Of a stretch of DNA of 39,060 bases, positions 15,576 through 25,079 are shown one piece after another (the first letter of the stretch is position 1; each line of letters begins with the position of its first letter). The notes beneath the pieces are model-generated. The model searched no databases, was not told the DNA's origin, and saw only the letters and a program-made list of their open reading frames with translations. Source of the stretch: Zoogloeaceae bacterium (GTDB lineage: Bacteria; Pseudomonadota; Gammaproteobacteria; Burkholderiales; Rhodocyclaceae); NCBI GenBank assembly GCA_031287525.1, contig JAITSU010000018.1, positions 1 to 39,060 on the forward strand, given 5' to 3'. A program made the translations under genes and the position numbers.

Positions 15576-17345
15576 ATGAGATTCGATCAAGCGCGCAGTA
15601 TGCGTCTCTCCATGTCCTGGCTGCATACCTGGTCGGGACTGGTATTGGGATGGCTGTTGTTTGCCATTTTTGTTACCGGCACGCTGTCTTTTTTCCGTAA
15701 CGAAATTACCTTCTGGATGCAGCCCGAACTGCATCGGGTGAAGACGAACGGATTGGCGCTGAGCCGGGCGCAAGAAATTCTGGAACAAGAAGCCGCTGAT
15801 TCGCCGATGTGGATCATCACGCTCCCCGGCGCACGCAATCCGACCCTGGGGCTGGCATGGCGCGCGGATGCGCCCAGACCTGTGGCAAAAACCACTCATT
15901 CCCGACGTGGCGGTGAGGCGCGTGGTGAAAATTACGGCAACAGGCATGAGGGTGGAGAAGGGCGCCCGCAATTTGAAAAAAACAATGCCTCTGCATCGGC
16001 GGCAGGCAACACAACTTCCAGTCGGCCGGGAATGAAACGCCTGACGCTCGATCCCGCTACGGGTGAAGCGTTGACTGCCCGCGAAACCGCTGGCGGCGAT
16101 TTTCTTTATCGTTTCCATTTCGAGCTATACGGGCTGGAACCCGGTTGGGGACGCTGGATTGTCGGCATTGCCACAATGTTCATGTTGGTGGCCATCGTGA
16201 GTGGCGTCATCGTGCATCGCAACATTTTCAAGGATTTTTTCACCTTCCGAACCGGCAAAGGCAAACGTTCCTGGCTGGACGCGCACAATGCCAGCAGCGT
16301 GTTTTCCCTGCCTTTTCATCTGATCATCACCTTTTCGGGGTTGTTGCTGCTCGGTAATCTGCTGCTGCCTTCTGCCGTGCAAAGCGCGTTTCAGGGCGAT
16401 AGCCGCGCCTATATGCAGAGTGTGCGCGGCGGCAATACGCCTGTAACACCGCCTTCCGGCGAGCGCGCGCCCTTGACCGATTTGTCCGCGCTACTGGCGT
16501 TTACCGAACAAGTATGGAATGGGCAGCCGATCGGCTCCATCACGGTCAACCATCCCGGCGATCGGCGAGCCACGGTGGAATTGCGCGCCGCCAACATGGA
16601 CAGCCTCATGGGTGGACGCGGCGCGGCGCGAATCCTGCGGTTTGATGGCGTCAGCGGTCAGACGCTGGATATGCCTGCCGTCGCGCCGCCGTCCATTGTT
16701 CAGTCGGTCTGGAACATCCAGGTCATGCTGCACCGGGGATTTTTTGCCTCACCCGTACCACGTTGGTTGCTGTTTTTGGCGGGCGTCGGCGGTTCGCTGA
16801 TGATTGCCACCGGGCTTGTGATGTGGAGCATTGCCCGCGCGAAAGCGCGTGAAAAGTTGTCCTTCGGCCATCGTCTGGTCGATGTCCTGAACGTAGCGGG
16901 CATCGCTGGTTTGCTGATCGCCATCGGCGCGCATTTCTGGGCGAATCGGCTGATTCCCGCCGACCTTGCCCACCGCGGCGATTGGGAAATCAAAGTGTTT
17001 TTCATCGCCTGGAGCGCAAGCTGCATCCATGCGTTGCTCCGCAAACGCAAAACGGCATGGATTGAGCAACTCGTTTGCGCGGGCGCGTTAATCGCCGCGC
17101 TGCCCATTCTGAACGCCTTGACAGGTGGACTTTCTCTGCCGGGCAGCGTGGAGCAGGGGCGATGGCTGCTGGCGGGTTTTGACATTTGCGCCCTTGCCAT
17201 CGGCGGCGGGCTGCTGTTTGCCGCACACAAGGTCATGCTGCACACGCCAAAATTTCGGGTAACAAAAGCCGCTTCCGCAATAGACACAGAATCCAAATTG
17301 AGTTTTCCCGATTTTGCCCAACTGCAAACGGAGGAACCCGCATGA
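15576..17345 (+). CDS. PepSY-domain membrane protein, putative ferric-siderophore reductase
   Basis: A 589-aa PepSY-associated transmembrane protein of the PiuB/FoxB kind. The first helix is near residues 18-38 (SGLVLGWLLFAIFVTGTLSF) and is followed by FRNEITFWMQPELH. More helices lie at WIVGIATMFMLVAIVSGVIVH, LIITFSGLLLLGNLL, WLLFLAGVGGSLMIATGL, and towards the C-terminus. A His/Asn/Ser-rich loop at ~105-150 is periplasmic low-complexity sequence. Family members reduce or release iron from imported siderophores. The frame is open further upstream, but the ATG at 15576 with AAGGGG before it fits family starts. Its stop overlaps the next start (ATGA). Confidence 0.87.
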   Translation: MRFDQARSMRLSMSWLHTWSGLVLGWLLFAIFVTGTLSFFRNEITFWMQPELHRVKTNGLALSRAQEILEQEAADSPMWIITLPGARNPTLGLAWRADAPRPVAKTTHSRRGGEARGENYGNRHEGGEGRPQFEKNNASASAAGNTTSSRPGMKRLTLDPATGEALTARETAGGDFLYRFHFELYGLEPGWGRWIVGIATMFMLVAIVSGVIVHRNIFKDFFTFRTGKGKRSWLDAHNASSVFSLPFHLIITFSGLLLLGNLLLPSAVQSAFQGDSRAYMQSVRGGNTPVTPPSGERAPLTDLSALLAFTEQVWNGQPIGSITVNHPGDRRATVELRAANMDSLMGGRGAARILRFDGVSGQTLDMPAVAPPSIVQSVWNIQVMLHRGFFASPVPRWLLFLAGVGGSLMIATGLVMWSIARAKAREKLSFGHRLVDVLNVAGIAGLLIAIGAHFWANRLIPADLAHRGDWEIKVFFIAWSASCIHALLRKRKTAWIEQLVCAGALIAALPILNALTGGLSLPGSVEQGRWLLAGFDICALAIGGGLLFAAHKVMLHTPKFRVTKAASAIDTESKLSFPDFAQLQTEEPA

Positions 17346-17710
17346 GCCTTATTGCCGATTTTCTGATCCTCGCGCTGACCCTCATCGGCTTTGCCGCTTT
17401 GAGCGCCAGCATGAATCGCCACGCGAAACAGATTTCCAATAGGTCATCACACATCGCATCACCTGGCATCCGCCGCCTGCGCTTGATGGTCGGCTGGCAC
17501 TTGCTGGCGCTGGCTTTGTATCCGGCGATCAAGACCTACGGCATTTCCATTGGCATTGCCGTGTGGATAGGTTTTCTCGCCATCTCCGCGACGGCAATCG
17601 CGTTGCTGCTCAGTTACCGCCCCAAAATGCTGCGTCCTGTCTTTGCGGTTACAGTGACCTCAAGCTTTATCGCCGGATTGGCGCTGACGGTATTCGCGCG
17701 GAGTCCATGA
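17342..17710 (+). CDS. DUF3325 inner-membrane protein of the iron operon
   Basis: A 122-aa protein with four hydrophobic stretches (FLILALTLIGFAALSAS, GWHLLALALYPAI, IGIAVWIGFLAISATAIALLL, PVFAVTVTSSFIAGLALTV). It corresponds to DUF3325, which accompanies DUF3649 and PepSY genes. The start overlaps the preceding stop (ATGA) and the end overlaps the next start (ATGA), so translation is coupled. Function unknown. Confidence 0.85.
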   Translation: MSLIADFLILALTLIGFAALSASMNRHAKQISNRSSHIASPGIRRLRLMVGWHLLALALYPAIKTYGISIGIAVWIGFLAISATAIALLLSYRPKMLRPVFAVTVTSSFIAGLALTVFARSP

Positions 17711-18720
17711 ACATGCCGCATCTCTCATCGCGCCCTGATGTTGCGCCTCCCTTTTTTCTATGGACATTTATCTTGTGTCTTGGCGTTTTTCTCGCTTCCA
17801 GCGTTTGCGCGCAGCCGGATTCAAGCATTGCCGCCGACACGCGGCTATTGCATGACGCGCCAGCCGGTTATGTGTTCGAGCGTTTCGATATGTTGGCGCA
17901 AACGAAGGCGGTGTTTGATGAGGCGCGTTACCGCATCTATCTCGGCATTCCCCGAAAAGCGCCGCCGCCCGAAGGTTATCCGGTGATTTATGCGCTGGAT
18001 GGTAACGCTGCGCTGGATGCCCTGCGCGCGCAGGAGGCGCTGCTGGAAGAAATCGGCGTCAGCGCCTCGCCGCCGTTGCTCGTTTTGCTTGGTTACGAAA
18101 CGCGGGCACGTTTTGATGTTGTTGCCCGTACCTACGACTACACGCCGCCGATTTCGGGCAAAGCCAGTCTGGAAGATCTGCCTGGCAGCGGGCGCAAAGC
18201 GGGTGGCGCGGACATTTTTCGGGAGTTCATTGCAACTCGCCTGAAACCGGAACTCCACAAAAAGTTGCGCATCAACCCGCTGCGCCAGACATTATGGGGA
18301 CATTCTTATGGCGGCTTGTTCGTGCTGCACACGCTGTTTACACATCCCGAAGATTTTCAGCATTACATCGCCATCAGCCCCTCGCTATGGTGGCAGGAAG
18401 GCTGGATTTTGCGGGAAGCGAAAGCCTTTGGCGCTCAAATCTTGCCACAAACCCGCACACTTCTTGTCCTGTCTGGTACAGACGAAGCCGATGAAAAAAC
18501 ACAAATACCAAATGTCACTCGCACGGAAATACAGCAAGCGCGAATTTTGCAACGCGGTTCCATACCCAAAGACAGTCTGCCCAAACTGATTGAATATCTG
18601 AATGTTTGGAGCAATGTCAGCGCGCGTTCCGTCTTGTTCAAAGGCAAAACACATGGCGAAATGTTTTCTCTCGGTCTTGAGGCGGCGCTACGTTTTTCAT
18701 TGGAGAAACACCTTGATTGA
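17707..18720 (+). CDS. Secreted alpha/beta-hydrolase, IroE-like siderophore esterase
   Basis: A 337-aa periplasmic hydrolase. The signal peptide is about 1-36, ending SSVCAQPD. The nucleophile elbow is GHSYGG with S200, the acid is probably D259 in SGTDEAD, and the base is H316 in KTHGEMF. The layout matches the putative esterase (COG2819) family that includes IroE and trilactone hydrolases, which linearise enterobactin-type siderophores. This fits the FepA-like receptor in the same operon. The ATG overlaps the upstream stop; a second ATG two codons on is also possible. The exact substrate is inferred from context. Confidence 0.85.
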   Translation: MNMPHLSSRPDVAPPFFLWTFILCLGVFLASSVCAQPDSSIAADTRLLHDAPAGYVFERFDMLAQTKAVFDEARYRIYLGIPRKAPPPEGYPVIYALDGNAALDALRAQEALLEEIGVSASPPLLVLLGYETRARFDVVARTYDYTPPISGKASLEDLPGSGRKAGGADIFREFIATRLKPELHKKLRINPLRQTLWGHSYGGLFVLHTLFTHPEDFQHYIAISPSLWWQEGWILREAKAFGAQILPQTRTLLVLSGTDEADEKTQIPNVTRTEIQQARILQRGSIPKDSLPKLIEYLNVWSNVSARSVLFKGKTHGEMFSLGLEAALRFSLEKHLD

Positions 18721-19375
18721 CACTCAACTCTCCAGAAAAATGCGCTTGACATGGGTGGGGCTTGCGTTCCTTCTACATGCCGCATTGCTGTTCGCCGTGC
18801 CGCGCGGCTCACTTGAAACGGCGCGCTTTTCTGCGCCGATTCAGGTGAGTTTGCTTGACCCCGCGCCCGTATCTGAGTCTTCCGCGCAAACGCCTTTAAT
18901 GCCGGAGCCATCGCTACCCGTACCCAAACCATTGGTCAAGCCCAGGCAGATTCCTGAATTACAAGCCATTCCGAAACCGGAAACGCCGCTTTCCGATATT
19001 CCCGCTGTCGAACCTGTTATGACGGCATCTGCATCCACAAATAGCAGCGCGCCCGCGCGGGACAGCGGAGTGGCGGAAAGCGGCGAGGCGTTGACGGAAG
19101 CCAGTTTCGACGCCGCCTATTTACGCAATCCCAAACCCGTTTATCCGCCCATGTCCCAACGTTTGCGCGAAGAAGGCAAGGTGATGTTGCGTGTTTTTGT
19201 GTTGCCTGACGGGAGTCCGCAGGACATCGAAATCAAGCGCAGTTCTGGCAGCGTCCGTCTGGATGAGGCCGCCAAAGCCACCGTTCATCGCTGGCGTTTT
19301 GTTCCCGCGCGGCGCGGCAATGCTGCCGTCGCCGCCTGGGTTGTTGTTCCCATCGTTTTCAAATTGGAGTTTTGA
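18713..19375 (+). CDS. tonB: TonB energy-transducing protein
   Basis: A 220-aa TonB that transmits proton-motive force from ExbB-ExbD to the outer-membrane receptor. It has an N-terminal membrane anchor (WVGLAFLLHAALLFAV), a Pro-rich periplasmic linker (PEPSLPVPKPLVKPRQIP), and a C-terminal domain with NPKPVYPPMSQRLREEGKVML, then VFVLPDG and the terminal strand IVFKLEF. I chose TTG at 18713 because GGAG lies 7 nt upstream. The ATG at 18740 lacks a ribosome site. The start overlaps the esterase end by 8 bp. A decayed copy of its C-terminus lies at 12754-12876. Confidence 0.92.
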   Translation: MIDTQLSRKMRLTWVGLAFLLHAALLFAVPRGSLETARFSAPIQVSLLDPAPVSESSAQTPLMPEPSLPVPKPLVKPRQIPELQAIPKPETPLSDIPAVEPVMTASASTNSSAPARDSGVAESGEALTEASFDAAYLRNPKPVYPPMSQRLREEGKVMLRVFVLPDGSPQDIEIKRSSGSVRLDEAAKATVHRWRFVPARRGNAAVAAWVVVPIVFKLEF

Positions 19376-19379
19376 TTTT

Positions 19380-20138
19380 ATGAATACTTCCGTAGAAACA
19401 TCCGCTGCCGGTCTTGATATTGCCAGTTTCTGGGGGCAGGGGGATGCGGTTTCGCATGTGATTGCGCTGGCGCTGGTCGCCATGTCGGTTGCCAGTTGGA
19501 GCGTCATTCTCGGCAAAAGCTGGCTGCTGTGGACGCTGCGCCAAAAAACGCCGCGCGCGCTGGAAAAGTTTTGGGATTCCGCCACCATGAGCGCCGGTCT
19601 GGAAAAACTCGCTGCCCTGCAACCGTTTCACGATATGGCGGCGCAGGGGCAGGGCGCGATTCATCATCTGGAATCGCATCGGCGTGAACAGAGCCATCTG
19701 GATGCCCACCTCTCTGCCAGCGAACTGGTCACGCGGGCGTTGCGAAACAGCATCGCCCGCACCGCGTCAAGGCTGGAAGGCGGGTTGACCCTGCTGGCGT
19801 CTGTCGGCTCTACCGCGCCTTTTGTCGGGCTGTTCGGCACAGTCTGGGGGATTTATCACGCGCTGGCGCAGATTGGCGCGACCGGGCAAAGCAGTCTGGA
19901 CAAGGTGGCGGGGCCGGTGGGCGAGGCGCTGATCATGACGGCGGCGGGCTTGTTCGTCGCCATTCCCGCCGTGCTCGCCTACAACGCCTTTACCCGTTCG
20001 CTCGCCCTGACCACGGCGGACATGGAAGCCTTCGCGCACGATTTGCACGCCTATTTCACCACCGGCTATCCCCTGCCCACCTCGCAGGGCAGCAGCCGCT
20101 TGCGTCCGGTCAGCATGCCGGTCGCGGAGGCGGCTTGA
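19380..20138 (+). CDS. exbB: ExbB proton-channel subunit (MotA/TolQ/ExbB family)
   Basis: A 252-aa inner-membrane protein. The first helix lies in VIALALVAMSVASWSVILGKS. The cytoplasmic domain leads to LTLLASVGSTAPFVGLFGTVWGIYHAL, the family signature, then EALIMTAAGLFVAIPAVLAYN. The ATG at 19380 is 4 bp after the tonB stop. It forms the motor with ExbD. Its length and segment order are normal. Confidence 0.93.
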   Translation: MNTSVETSAAGLDIASFWGQGDAVSHVIALALVAMSVASWSVILGKSWLLWTLRQKTPRALEKFWDSATMSAGLEKLAALQPFHDMAAQGQGAIHHLESHRREQSHLDAHLSASELVTRALRNSIARTASRLEGGLTLLASVGSTAPFVGLFGTVWGIYHALAQIGATGQSSLDKVAGPVGEALIMTAAGLFVAIPAVLAYNAFTRSLALTTADMEAFAHDLHAYFTTGYPLPTSQGSSRLRPVSMPVAEAA

Positions 20139-20139
20139 C

Positions 20140-20562
20140 ATGGCGTTCGGCAGCTTCAATTCCGGCGCGTCGCGCCCGATGGCAGAAATCAACACCACGC
20201 CGCTGGTCGATGTGATGTTGGTGTTGCTGATTATTTTTCTGGTCACTGCGCCACTGATGACCCAGGCGGTCAAGGTTGATTTGCCGCAGGCTTCCAGCGA
20301 AGCGGCGAACCCCCAACCGGAAACCCTGCGCCTGGCGCTGGATGACAGGGGCAGGCTGTATTGGAATGACGCGCTTTTCGCGGAAACGGATGGGCAAACG
20401 CTGGAGGGGCGTCTGCGCGTGGCAGCCAGCGCCAATCGTGAACTGGAAGTGCAGCTTTCCGCTGACCGCGACACCCGCTACCAGCGCGTCGCGGAAATCA
20501 TGTCCGCCGCCAAACGCGCGGGCGTGGTCAAGTTGGGGTTTGTGACCTTGCCGGGGTCGTAG
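20140..20562 (+). CDS. exbD: ExbD proton-channel subunit
   Basis: 140 aa. The single membrane helix VDVMLVLLIIFLVTAPLM contains the essential Asp (D in PLVDVMLVLL), and the periplasmic domain ends VVKLGFVTLPGS. It starts 1 bp after the exbB stop and is the last gene of the iron operon. No clear terminator is seen in the 27 bp before the rpsB promoter. Confidence 0.93.
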   Translation: MAFGSFNSGASRPMAEINTTPLVDVMLVLLIIFLVTAPLMTQAVKVDLPQASSEAANPQPETLRLALDDRGRLYWNDALFAETDGQTLEGRLRVAASANRELEVQLSADRDTRYQRVAEIMSAAKRAGVVKLGFVTLPGS

Positions 20563-20589
20563 GGTTTTCCAGAATTGCCTTTGTTGCCA

Positions 20590-20618
20590 TTCCACAAATC
20601 CGCCAATCCTGTTAGAAT
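20590..20618 (+). promoter_or_regulatory. Putative rpsB promoter and long 5' leader
   Basis: TTCCAC (20590-20595) and TAGAAT (20613-20618) are 17 bp apart. The remaining ~157 bp to the rpsB ATG has no ORF of note, so a long untranslated leader, as used for S2 autoregulation in many bacteria, is plausible. Confidence 0.45.
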
Positions 20619-20775
20619 CGAAAGCTTTTAGTCGCGCCCCTTGGGGTACGGCGATAAAAATTCCGGGCAAAAATGGTTTTGTCCGGCAATCCTCACACTC
20701 GCCGGTTAAGGGTGTCGCGGCTTTGGTCGCGGAACGGTACGGCGGGTGGCGGTTCAACCCTTATGGAGTTTTTGA

Positions 20776-21531
20776 ATGTCTGTAACCATGCGTCAAATGT
20801 TGGAGGCTGGTGTGCACTTCGGTCACCAGACCCGTTTCTGGAATCCCAGGATGGAGCAATACATCTTCGGGGCGCGGAACAAGATTCACATCGTCAATCT
20901 GGAAAAAACCCTGGAAAAATACAACGAAGCCATGAGTTTCGTTAAAAAGCTGTCATCCAAACGGGGGAACATTCTCTTTGTGTCCACCAAGCGTCAGGCG
21001 CGCGAAATCATCGCCGAAGAAGCCCGTCGCGCGGGCGCGCCCTATATCGACCAACGATGGCTGGGCGGTATGCTCACCAACTTCAAGACCGTGAAGCAAT
21101 CGCTGAAACGTCTGAAAGACATGGAAGCCGCCGTGGAAGCGGGCGAACTGACGAATCTGTCCAAAAAAGAAGCGCTGGATTTCACCCGCGAGCTGGCCAA
21201 GCTGCAAAAATCCATCGGCGGCATCAAGGACATGAGCAGTCTGCCCGACGCCATTTTTGTGGTGGACGTGGGTTATCACAAAATCGCCGTGACGGAATCC
21301 GCCAAGCTGGGCATCCCGGTGATTGGCGTGGTGGATACCAATCATTCGCCCGTTGGCGTGAGCTATGTGATTCCCGGCAATGACGATTCTTCCCGCGCCA
21401 TCCGCCTGTACGCCCGTGGCGTTGCCGACGCGATTCTGGAAGGTCGCAGCCAATCCGTGCAGGAAATTGTGGAAGCCGCCGACGGCGACGAGGAATTCAT
21501 CGAAGTCGACGAAGAACCGGCTGCCGAATAA
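20776..21531 (+). CDS. rpsB: 30S ribosomal protein S2
   Basis: A 251-aa ribosomal protein. It shows [20 protein letters not shown] at the N-terminus, [25 protein letters not shown], and [19 protein letters not shown]. The acidic C-terminal tail ([13 protein letters not shown]) is usual in betaproteobacteria. It heads the rpsB-tsf-pyrH-frr block. A terminator-like hairpin separates it from tsf. Confidence 0.98.
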   Translation: MSVTMRQMLEAGVHFGHQTRFWNPRMEQYIFGARNKIHIVNLEKTLEKYNEAMSFVKKLSSKRGNILFVSTKRQAREIIAEEARRAGAPYIDQRWLGGMLTNFKTVKQSLKRLKDMEAAVEAGELTNLSKKEALDFTRELAKLQKSIGGIKDMSSLPDAIFVVDVGYHKIAVTESAKLGIPVIGVVDTNHSPVGVSYVIPGNDDSSRAIRLYARGVADAILEGRSQSVQEIVEAADGDEEFIEVDEEPAAE

Positions 21532-21541
21532 GGGGTATCCG

Positions 21542-21598
21542 TGGCGGAGTTGCGACGCAAGGCGTAATGCTGGCGTGCCTTGCAACTTCGCCATTTTT
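21542..21598 (+). terminator. Attenuator/terminator hairpin between rpsB and tsf
   Basis: TGGCGGAGTTGC (21542-21553) pairs with GCAACTTCGCCA (21582-21593) with one G-T pair, followed by TTTTT. An alternative inner stem GCAAGGC/GCCTTGC shares bases with the outer arm. Partial termination would lower tsf relative to rpsB. Confidence 0.7.
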
Positions 21599-21617
21599 GT
21601 AAATTGAGGAGTGAGAA

Positions 21618-22511
21618 ATGGCGGAAATTACCGCAAGCATGGTGAAAGACCTGCGCGAAAAAACCGATGCGCCGATGATGGAATGCAAAAAAGCTTTGTC
21701 CGAGGCGGGCGGCGACCTGGCGAAAGCCGAAGAAATCCTGCGCGTCAAGCTGGGGAACAAGGCGACCAAAGCCGCTACCCGCGTGACTGCCGAAGGCGTG
21801 GTGGGCATCCACATCGCCGCCGACGGCAAGTTGGGCGCGATTCTGGAAGTGAATTGCGAAACCGACTTTGTGGCCAGAAACGATGATTTTCTGGCGCTGG
21901 TGAAAAACAGCGTCGAATTGGTGGCGAATCAGGCGCCCGCCGATGTCGCCCAACTTTCCGCGTTGCCGCTCTCTGGCGGCACGGTCGAATCCACCCGCGC
22001 CGCGCTGGTCGGCAAAATTGGCGAAAACATGAGCCTGCGCCGCTTCGCGCGTACCGAAGCCAAGGGCAAGCTGTATTCCTACATCCACGGCGGCGCCAAA
22101 ATTGGCGTGTTGCTGGATCTGGTGGGCGGCGACGAGCCACTGGGCAAAGACCTTTCCATGCACATTGCCGCCTTCAAGCCGAAGGCGCTGGACGCTTCCG
22201 GCGTCCAACAGGCATTGGTCGATTCCGAACGCCGCATCGCCATCGAAAAGGCGAAGGAAGCGGGCAAGCCCGAAGCCATGCTGGAAAAAATCGCCGAAGG
22301 CTCGGTGCAGAAGTTCCTGAAAGAAGTCACCCTGTTGGGTCAAGTCTTCGTCAAGGCGGAAGATGGCAAGGAAACCATCGAACAGCTTTTGAAGAAGAAG
22401 GGCGCTTCCGTTGCCGGCTTCACCCTCTACGTGGTGGGCGAAGGCATCGAGAAAAAGGTGTCGGATTTCGCTGCTGAAGTGGCGGCGCAAGCGGCTGCCG
22501 CGCAGAAGTAA
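21618..22511 (+). CDS. tsf: Elongation factor Ts
   Basis: A 297-aa nucleotide exchange factor for EF-Tu. It has the UBA-like N-terminus ([20 protein letters not shown]) and the TDFVARND signature near residue 80-87, followed by two dimerisation subdomains. GAGGAG lies before the ATG. Length and order are normal for the family. Confidence 0.98.
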   Translation: MAEITASMVKDLREKTDAPMMECKKALSEAGGDLAKAEEILRVKLGNKATKAATRVTAEGVVGIHIAADGKLGAILEVNCETDFVARNDDFLALVKNSVELVANQAPADVAQLSALPLSGGTVESTRAALVGKIGENMSLRRFARTEAKGKLYSYIHGGAKIGVLLDLVGGDEPLGKDLSMHIAAFKPKALDASGVQQALVDSERRIAIEKAKEAGKPEAMLEKIAEGSVQKFLKEVTLLGQVFVKAEDGKETIEQLLKKKGASVAGFTLYVVGEGIEKKVSDFAAEVAAQAAAAQK

Positions 22512-22521
22512 TTTGTCGCGC

Positions 22522-22556
22522 AATGCGGCGCGCCTTGCGCGTCGCCGCATTTTTTG
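22522..22556 (+). terminator. Intrinsic terminator between tsf and pyrH
   Basis: AATGCGGCG (22522-22530) pairs with CGCCGCATT (22543-22551) and is followed by TTTT. The loop contains a smaller GCGC stem. Confidence 0.85.
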
Positions 22557-22605
22557 TTCGCTGTGTTGTTGTTTGTCGTTGTTTCCACGCCCGCAGGAAT
22601 TTCAT

Positions 22606-23322
22606 ATGAACAAGCCAAGATACAAGCGCATCCTTCTGAAACTCTCCGGTGAAGCCCTGATGGGCGACGCCGCCTATGGCATCCATCCCCCGACCTTGAC
22701 CAACATCGTTGGCGAAATCAAGGCGGTCGCGGATTTGGGGGTTGAAATCGGCGTTGTCATCGGGGGCGGCAACATCTTTCGCGGCATGGCAGGCACGGCA
22801 AGCGGCATGGACAGAGCCACTGCCGATTATGTCGGAATGCTGGCGACGGTGATGAACGCCGTCATGCTCTCCGACGCCATGCGACGGGCAGGGCTGAATG
22901 CCCGTGTGCAGTCGGCGCTGAACATCGAGCAGGTGGTCGAGCCGTACATTCGCGGCAAGGCCATCCGCTATCTGGAAGCCGGGCGCATTGTTATTTTCGG
23001 CGCGGGCACCGGCAATCCGTTTTTTACCACCGACACCGCCGCCGCCCTGCGCGGCTCCGAAATCGGGGCGGAAATCGTCTTGAAGGCGACCAAGGTGGAC
23101 GGCATCTACACCGCCGACCCCAAAAAAGACCCCGCCGCCACCCGCTATGAACGCATCAGTTTCAATGAAGCCATTGCAGGCAGTCTGGCGGTGATGGACG
23201 CGACCGCCTTTGCGCTCTGCCGCGACCAGAAACTCCCCATTAACGTATTTTCCATTTTCAAACCGGGAGCCTTGCTGCGCGTGGTGCGCGGCGAAAACGA
23301 AGGCACCCTGGTGTATTGCTGA
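22606..23322 (+). CDS. pyrH: UMP kinase
   Basis: A 238-aa amino-acid-kinase-fold enzyme that phosphorylates UMP to UDP. Motifs: [14 protein letters not shown] at the start, [37 protein letters not shown] and [13 protein letters not shown]. The frame is open upstream, but the ATG at 22606 has CAGGA before it and gives the standard start. It lies after the tsf terminator, so it probably has its own promoter, as usual. Confidence 0.97.
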   Translation: MNKPRYKRILLKLSGEALMGDAAYGIHPPTLTNIVGEIKAVADLGVEIGVVIGGGNIFRGMAGTASGMDRATADYVGMLATVMNAVMLSDAMRRAGLNARVQSALNIEQVVEPYIRGKAIRYLEAGRIVIFGAGTGNPFFTTDTAAALRGSEIGAEIVLKATKVDGIYTADPKKDPAATRYERISFNEAIAGSLAVMDATAFALCRDQKLPINVFSIFKPGALLRVVRGENEGTLVYC

Positions 23323-23336
23323 ACGAGAGATTGACC

Positions 23337-23894
23337 ATGATTGCCGAACTCAAAAAAAACATCGAAGCCAAAATGCAAAAATCCATCGAGGCGCTGAAAC
23401 TCGACCTCGCCAAAGTCCGCACCGGGCGCGCCCACACAGGCTTGCTCGACCATGTGCAAGTGGAATACTACGGCGCGCTCGTGCCGGTGACGCAGGTCGC
23501 CAACATTACCCTGATTGACGCCCGCACCATCGGCGTGCAAGTCTGGGAAAAGCCGATGGCGGGCAAGGTGGAAAAAGCCATCCGCGATTCCGATTTGGGG
23601 CTGAACCCTTCCTCGCAAGGCGAACTGATTCGCGTACCCATGCCCGCGCTGACCGAAGAACGCCGCCGCGACCTCACCAAAGTCGTGAAGGGCGAAGGCG
23701 AAAACGCCAGGGTCGCCATCCGCAACCTGCGTCGGGACGCCAACAACCACCTGAAAGAAAGCGTCAAGAAAAAAGAAATCTCCGAAGACGACGACCGCCG
23801 CACCCAGGACGAAGTGCAAAAACTCACCGACAAATACATCGCCGAAATCGACCGTCTGCTCACGCAGAAAGAAGCCGAACTGATGGCGGTTTGA
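23337..23894 (+). CDS. frr: Ribosome recycling factor
   Basis: 185 aa, full length. It splits post-termination ribosomes with [30 protein letters not shown] and [11 protein letters not shown] are family signatures; the C-terminus is a long helix. It begins 14 bp after the pyrH stop and is co-transcribed with it. Confidence 0.97.
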   Translation: MIAELKKNIEAKMQKSIEALKLDLAKVRTGRAHTGLLDHVQVEYYGALVPVTQVANITLIDARTIGVQVWEKPMAGKVEKAIRDSDLGLNPSSQGELIRVPMPALTEERRRDLTKVVKGEGENARVAIRNLRRDANNHLKESVKKKEISEDDDRRTQDEVQKLTDKYIAEIDRLLTQKEAELMAV

Positions 23895-23921
23895 GGCAGC
23901 GACGCTTTCATGGAGAAGGAA

Positions 23922-24479
23922 ATGATGATGTTGAAAAAATGCGGATGGCTGTCTGGCGTTTTCTTTTTGTTTTTTCTGACGGGATGCGGGCAAGAAGACG
24001 CGGGCAAGGCGAACGTGGCGGCGCAGCCGGTGGCGGAAGCGGTCGCCGCTGACCAGAATGTTGTCGGCAGCGATGATGACGGCGAAGACGATGGTGATGA
24101 CGACGGCAAGTACAGTATCGGTCCCGTTTCCCGCGCCGATGTAATTGAGGGGATGAAAGTAGCTTGCGTCGAGAACGGCTACCCTACCGGGCTGAAAGAC
24201 GCGGTGAAGCGCAAGCAATTTTGCGGGTGTTTGAATGATGAAGTGTTCGGGGAAATGACGAATGCGGAATTTCAGGCCTGGCTGGAAGAGCTTGCCTGGC
24301 GCAGGAAGTTGCTGGAGGAAGGGTTGAAGCGGCATGATCGGCATGAAAAGGCGCTTGATAGCGCAACGGAAGCGAAACTTGACCGTAACAACCGCGCATG
24401 GGAGCAGCGTTACGCCCAGGCTGAAAACGTCTGCATGAAGCGGGTGGGCGTGACGGTCACTCCCGCGTATCAGCGGTAA
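23922..24479 (+). CDS. Cys-containing lipoprotein A, first of a tandem paralogous pair
   Basis: A secreted lipoprotein with lipobox LTGC. An acidic spacer follows (SDDDGEDDGDDDGK). The folded domain has the pattern C-V-E-N-G-Y-P...QFCGC...AEFQAWLEELAWRR...WEQRYAQAENVCMKRVGVTV. The spacing of these cysteines is shared with the next gene, so the two are duplicates of one unrecognised family. The ATG at 23922 has GGAGAAGGA before it; several Met codons are adjacent. It sits between frr and uppS, where no lipoprotein is usual. The function is not known. Confidence 0.8.
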   Translation: MMMLKKCGWLSGVFFLFFLTGCGQEDAGKANVAAQPVAEAVAADQNVVGSDDDGEDDGDDDGKYSIGPVSRADVIEGMKVACVENGYPTGLKDAVKRKQFCGCLNDEVFGEMTNAEFQAWLEELAWRRKLLEEGLKRHDRHEKALDSATEAKLDRNNRAWEQRYAQAENVCMKRVGVTVTPAYQR

Positions 24480-24495
24480 TCGGCGAAACGGGCGG

Positions 24496-25050
24496 ATGTT
24501 CGTGAACAAGGCGGCTTGGCTGTTTGCGGTTTTGCTGGCGCTTTTGGGGTGCGGGCAGGATGGCGAGACCGCCGGAAACATCACAGAACCCGCCGCGCTG
24601 CCGGATGCGCCGGGTGTGAGTGTCGCGGGCGCAGCGGATGCCGGAGAAGCCCCTGATCAAGGCAACGCCCAAACCGCCCTCGCCGGACGCGCCGAATACA
24701 TGCAAGGTTTGCTGACGGGTTGCGTCAATCACGATTATCCAGAGTTGGAAAAGGTGAAGCGCCAGCAATTCTGCGATTGTTTTCACGCGGCGACCTACGC
24801 CAGCATGACAGATGCCGAATGGGTGGAATGGGACGCCATCATGGTGGAAAAAGGCAGAATCTGGGGCGCGGGCTTCGACCGGGTTTTTGCCATCGCCACT
24901 GAAAACAAACCCGAACCCGCCGCGCCGAATCCCGAACTCCAGGAACGCCTCGACCGTTTCGACGCCGACTGGCAACAGCGTTACACCCGGAATGAAAACG
25001 CTTGCATGAAAAAACTGGGCGTGACGGTCAAACTCACTGATCAACCCTGA
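24496..25050 (+). CDS. Cys-containing lipoprotein B, second of the pair
   Basis: A 184-aa lipoprotein with lipobox LLGC. After a Pro/Ala/Asp spacer the domain repeats the pattern of its neighbour: C-V-N-H-D-Y-P...QFCDC...[10 protein letters not shown]...[20 protein letters not shown]. Identity to the first copy looks low outside these blocks, so the duplication is old. It starts 16 bp after the first copy. An ATG is used here; a GTG two codons later is possible. No function can be named. Confidence 0.8.
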   Translation: MFVNKAAWLFAVLLALLGCGQDGETAGNITEPAALPDAPGVSVAGAADAGEAPDQGNAQTALAGRAEYMQGLLTGCVNHDYPELEKVKRQQFCDCFHAATYASMTDAEWVEWDAIMVEKGRIWGAGFDRVFAIATENKPEPAAPNPELQERLDRFDADWQQRYTRNENACMKKLGVTVKLTDQP

Positions 25051-25079
25051 TGGGGATCAGGAAACAGAAAGGAAACTGC

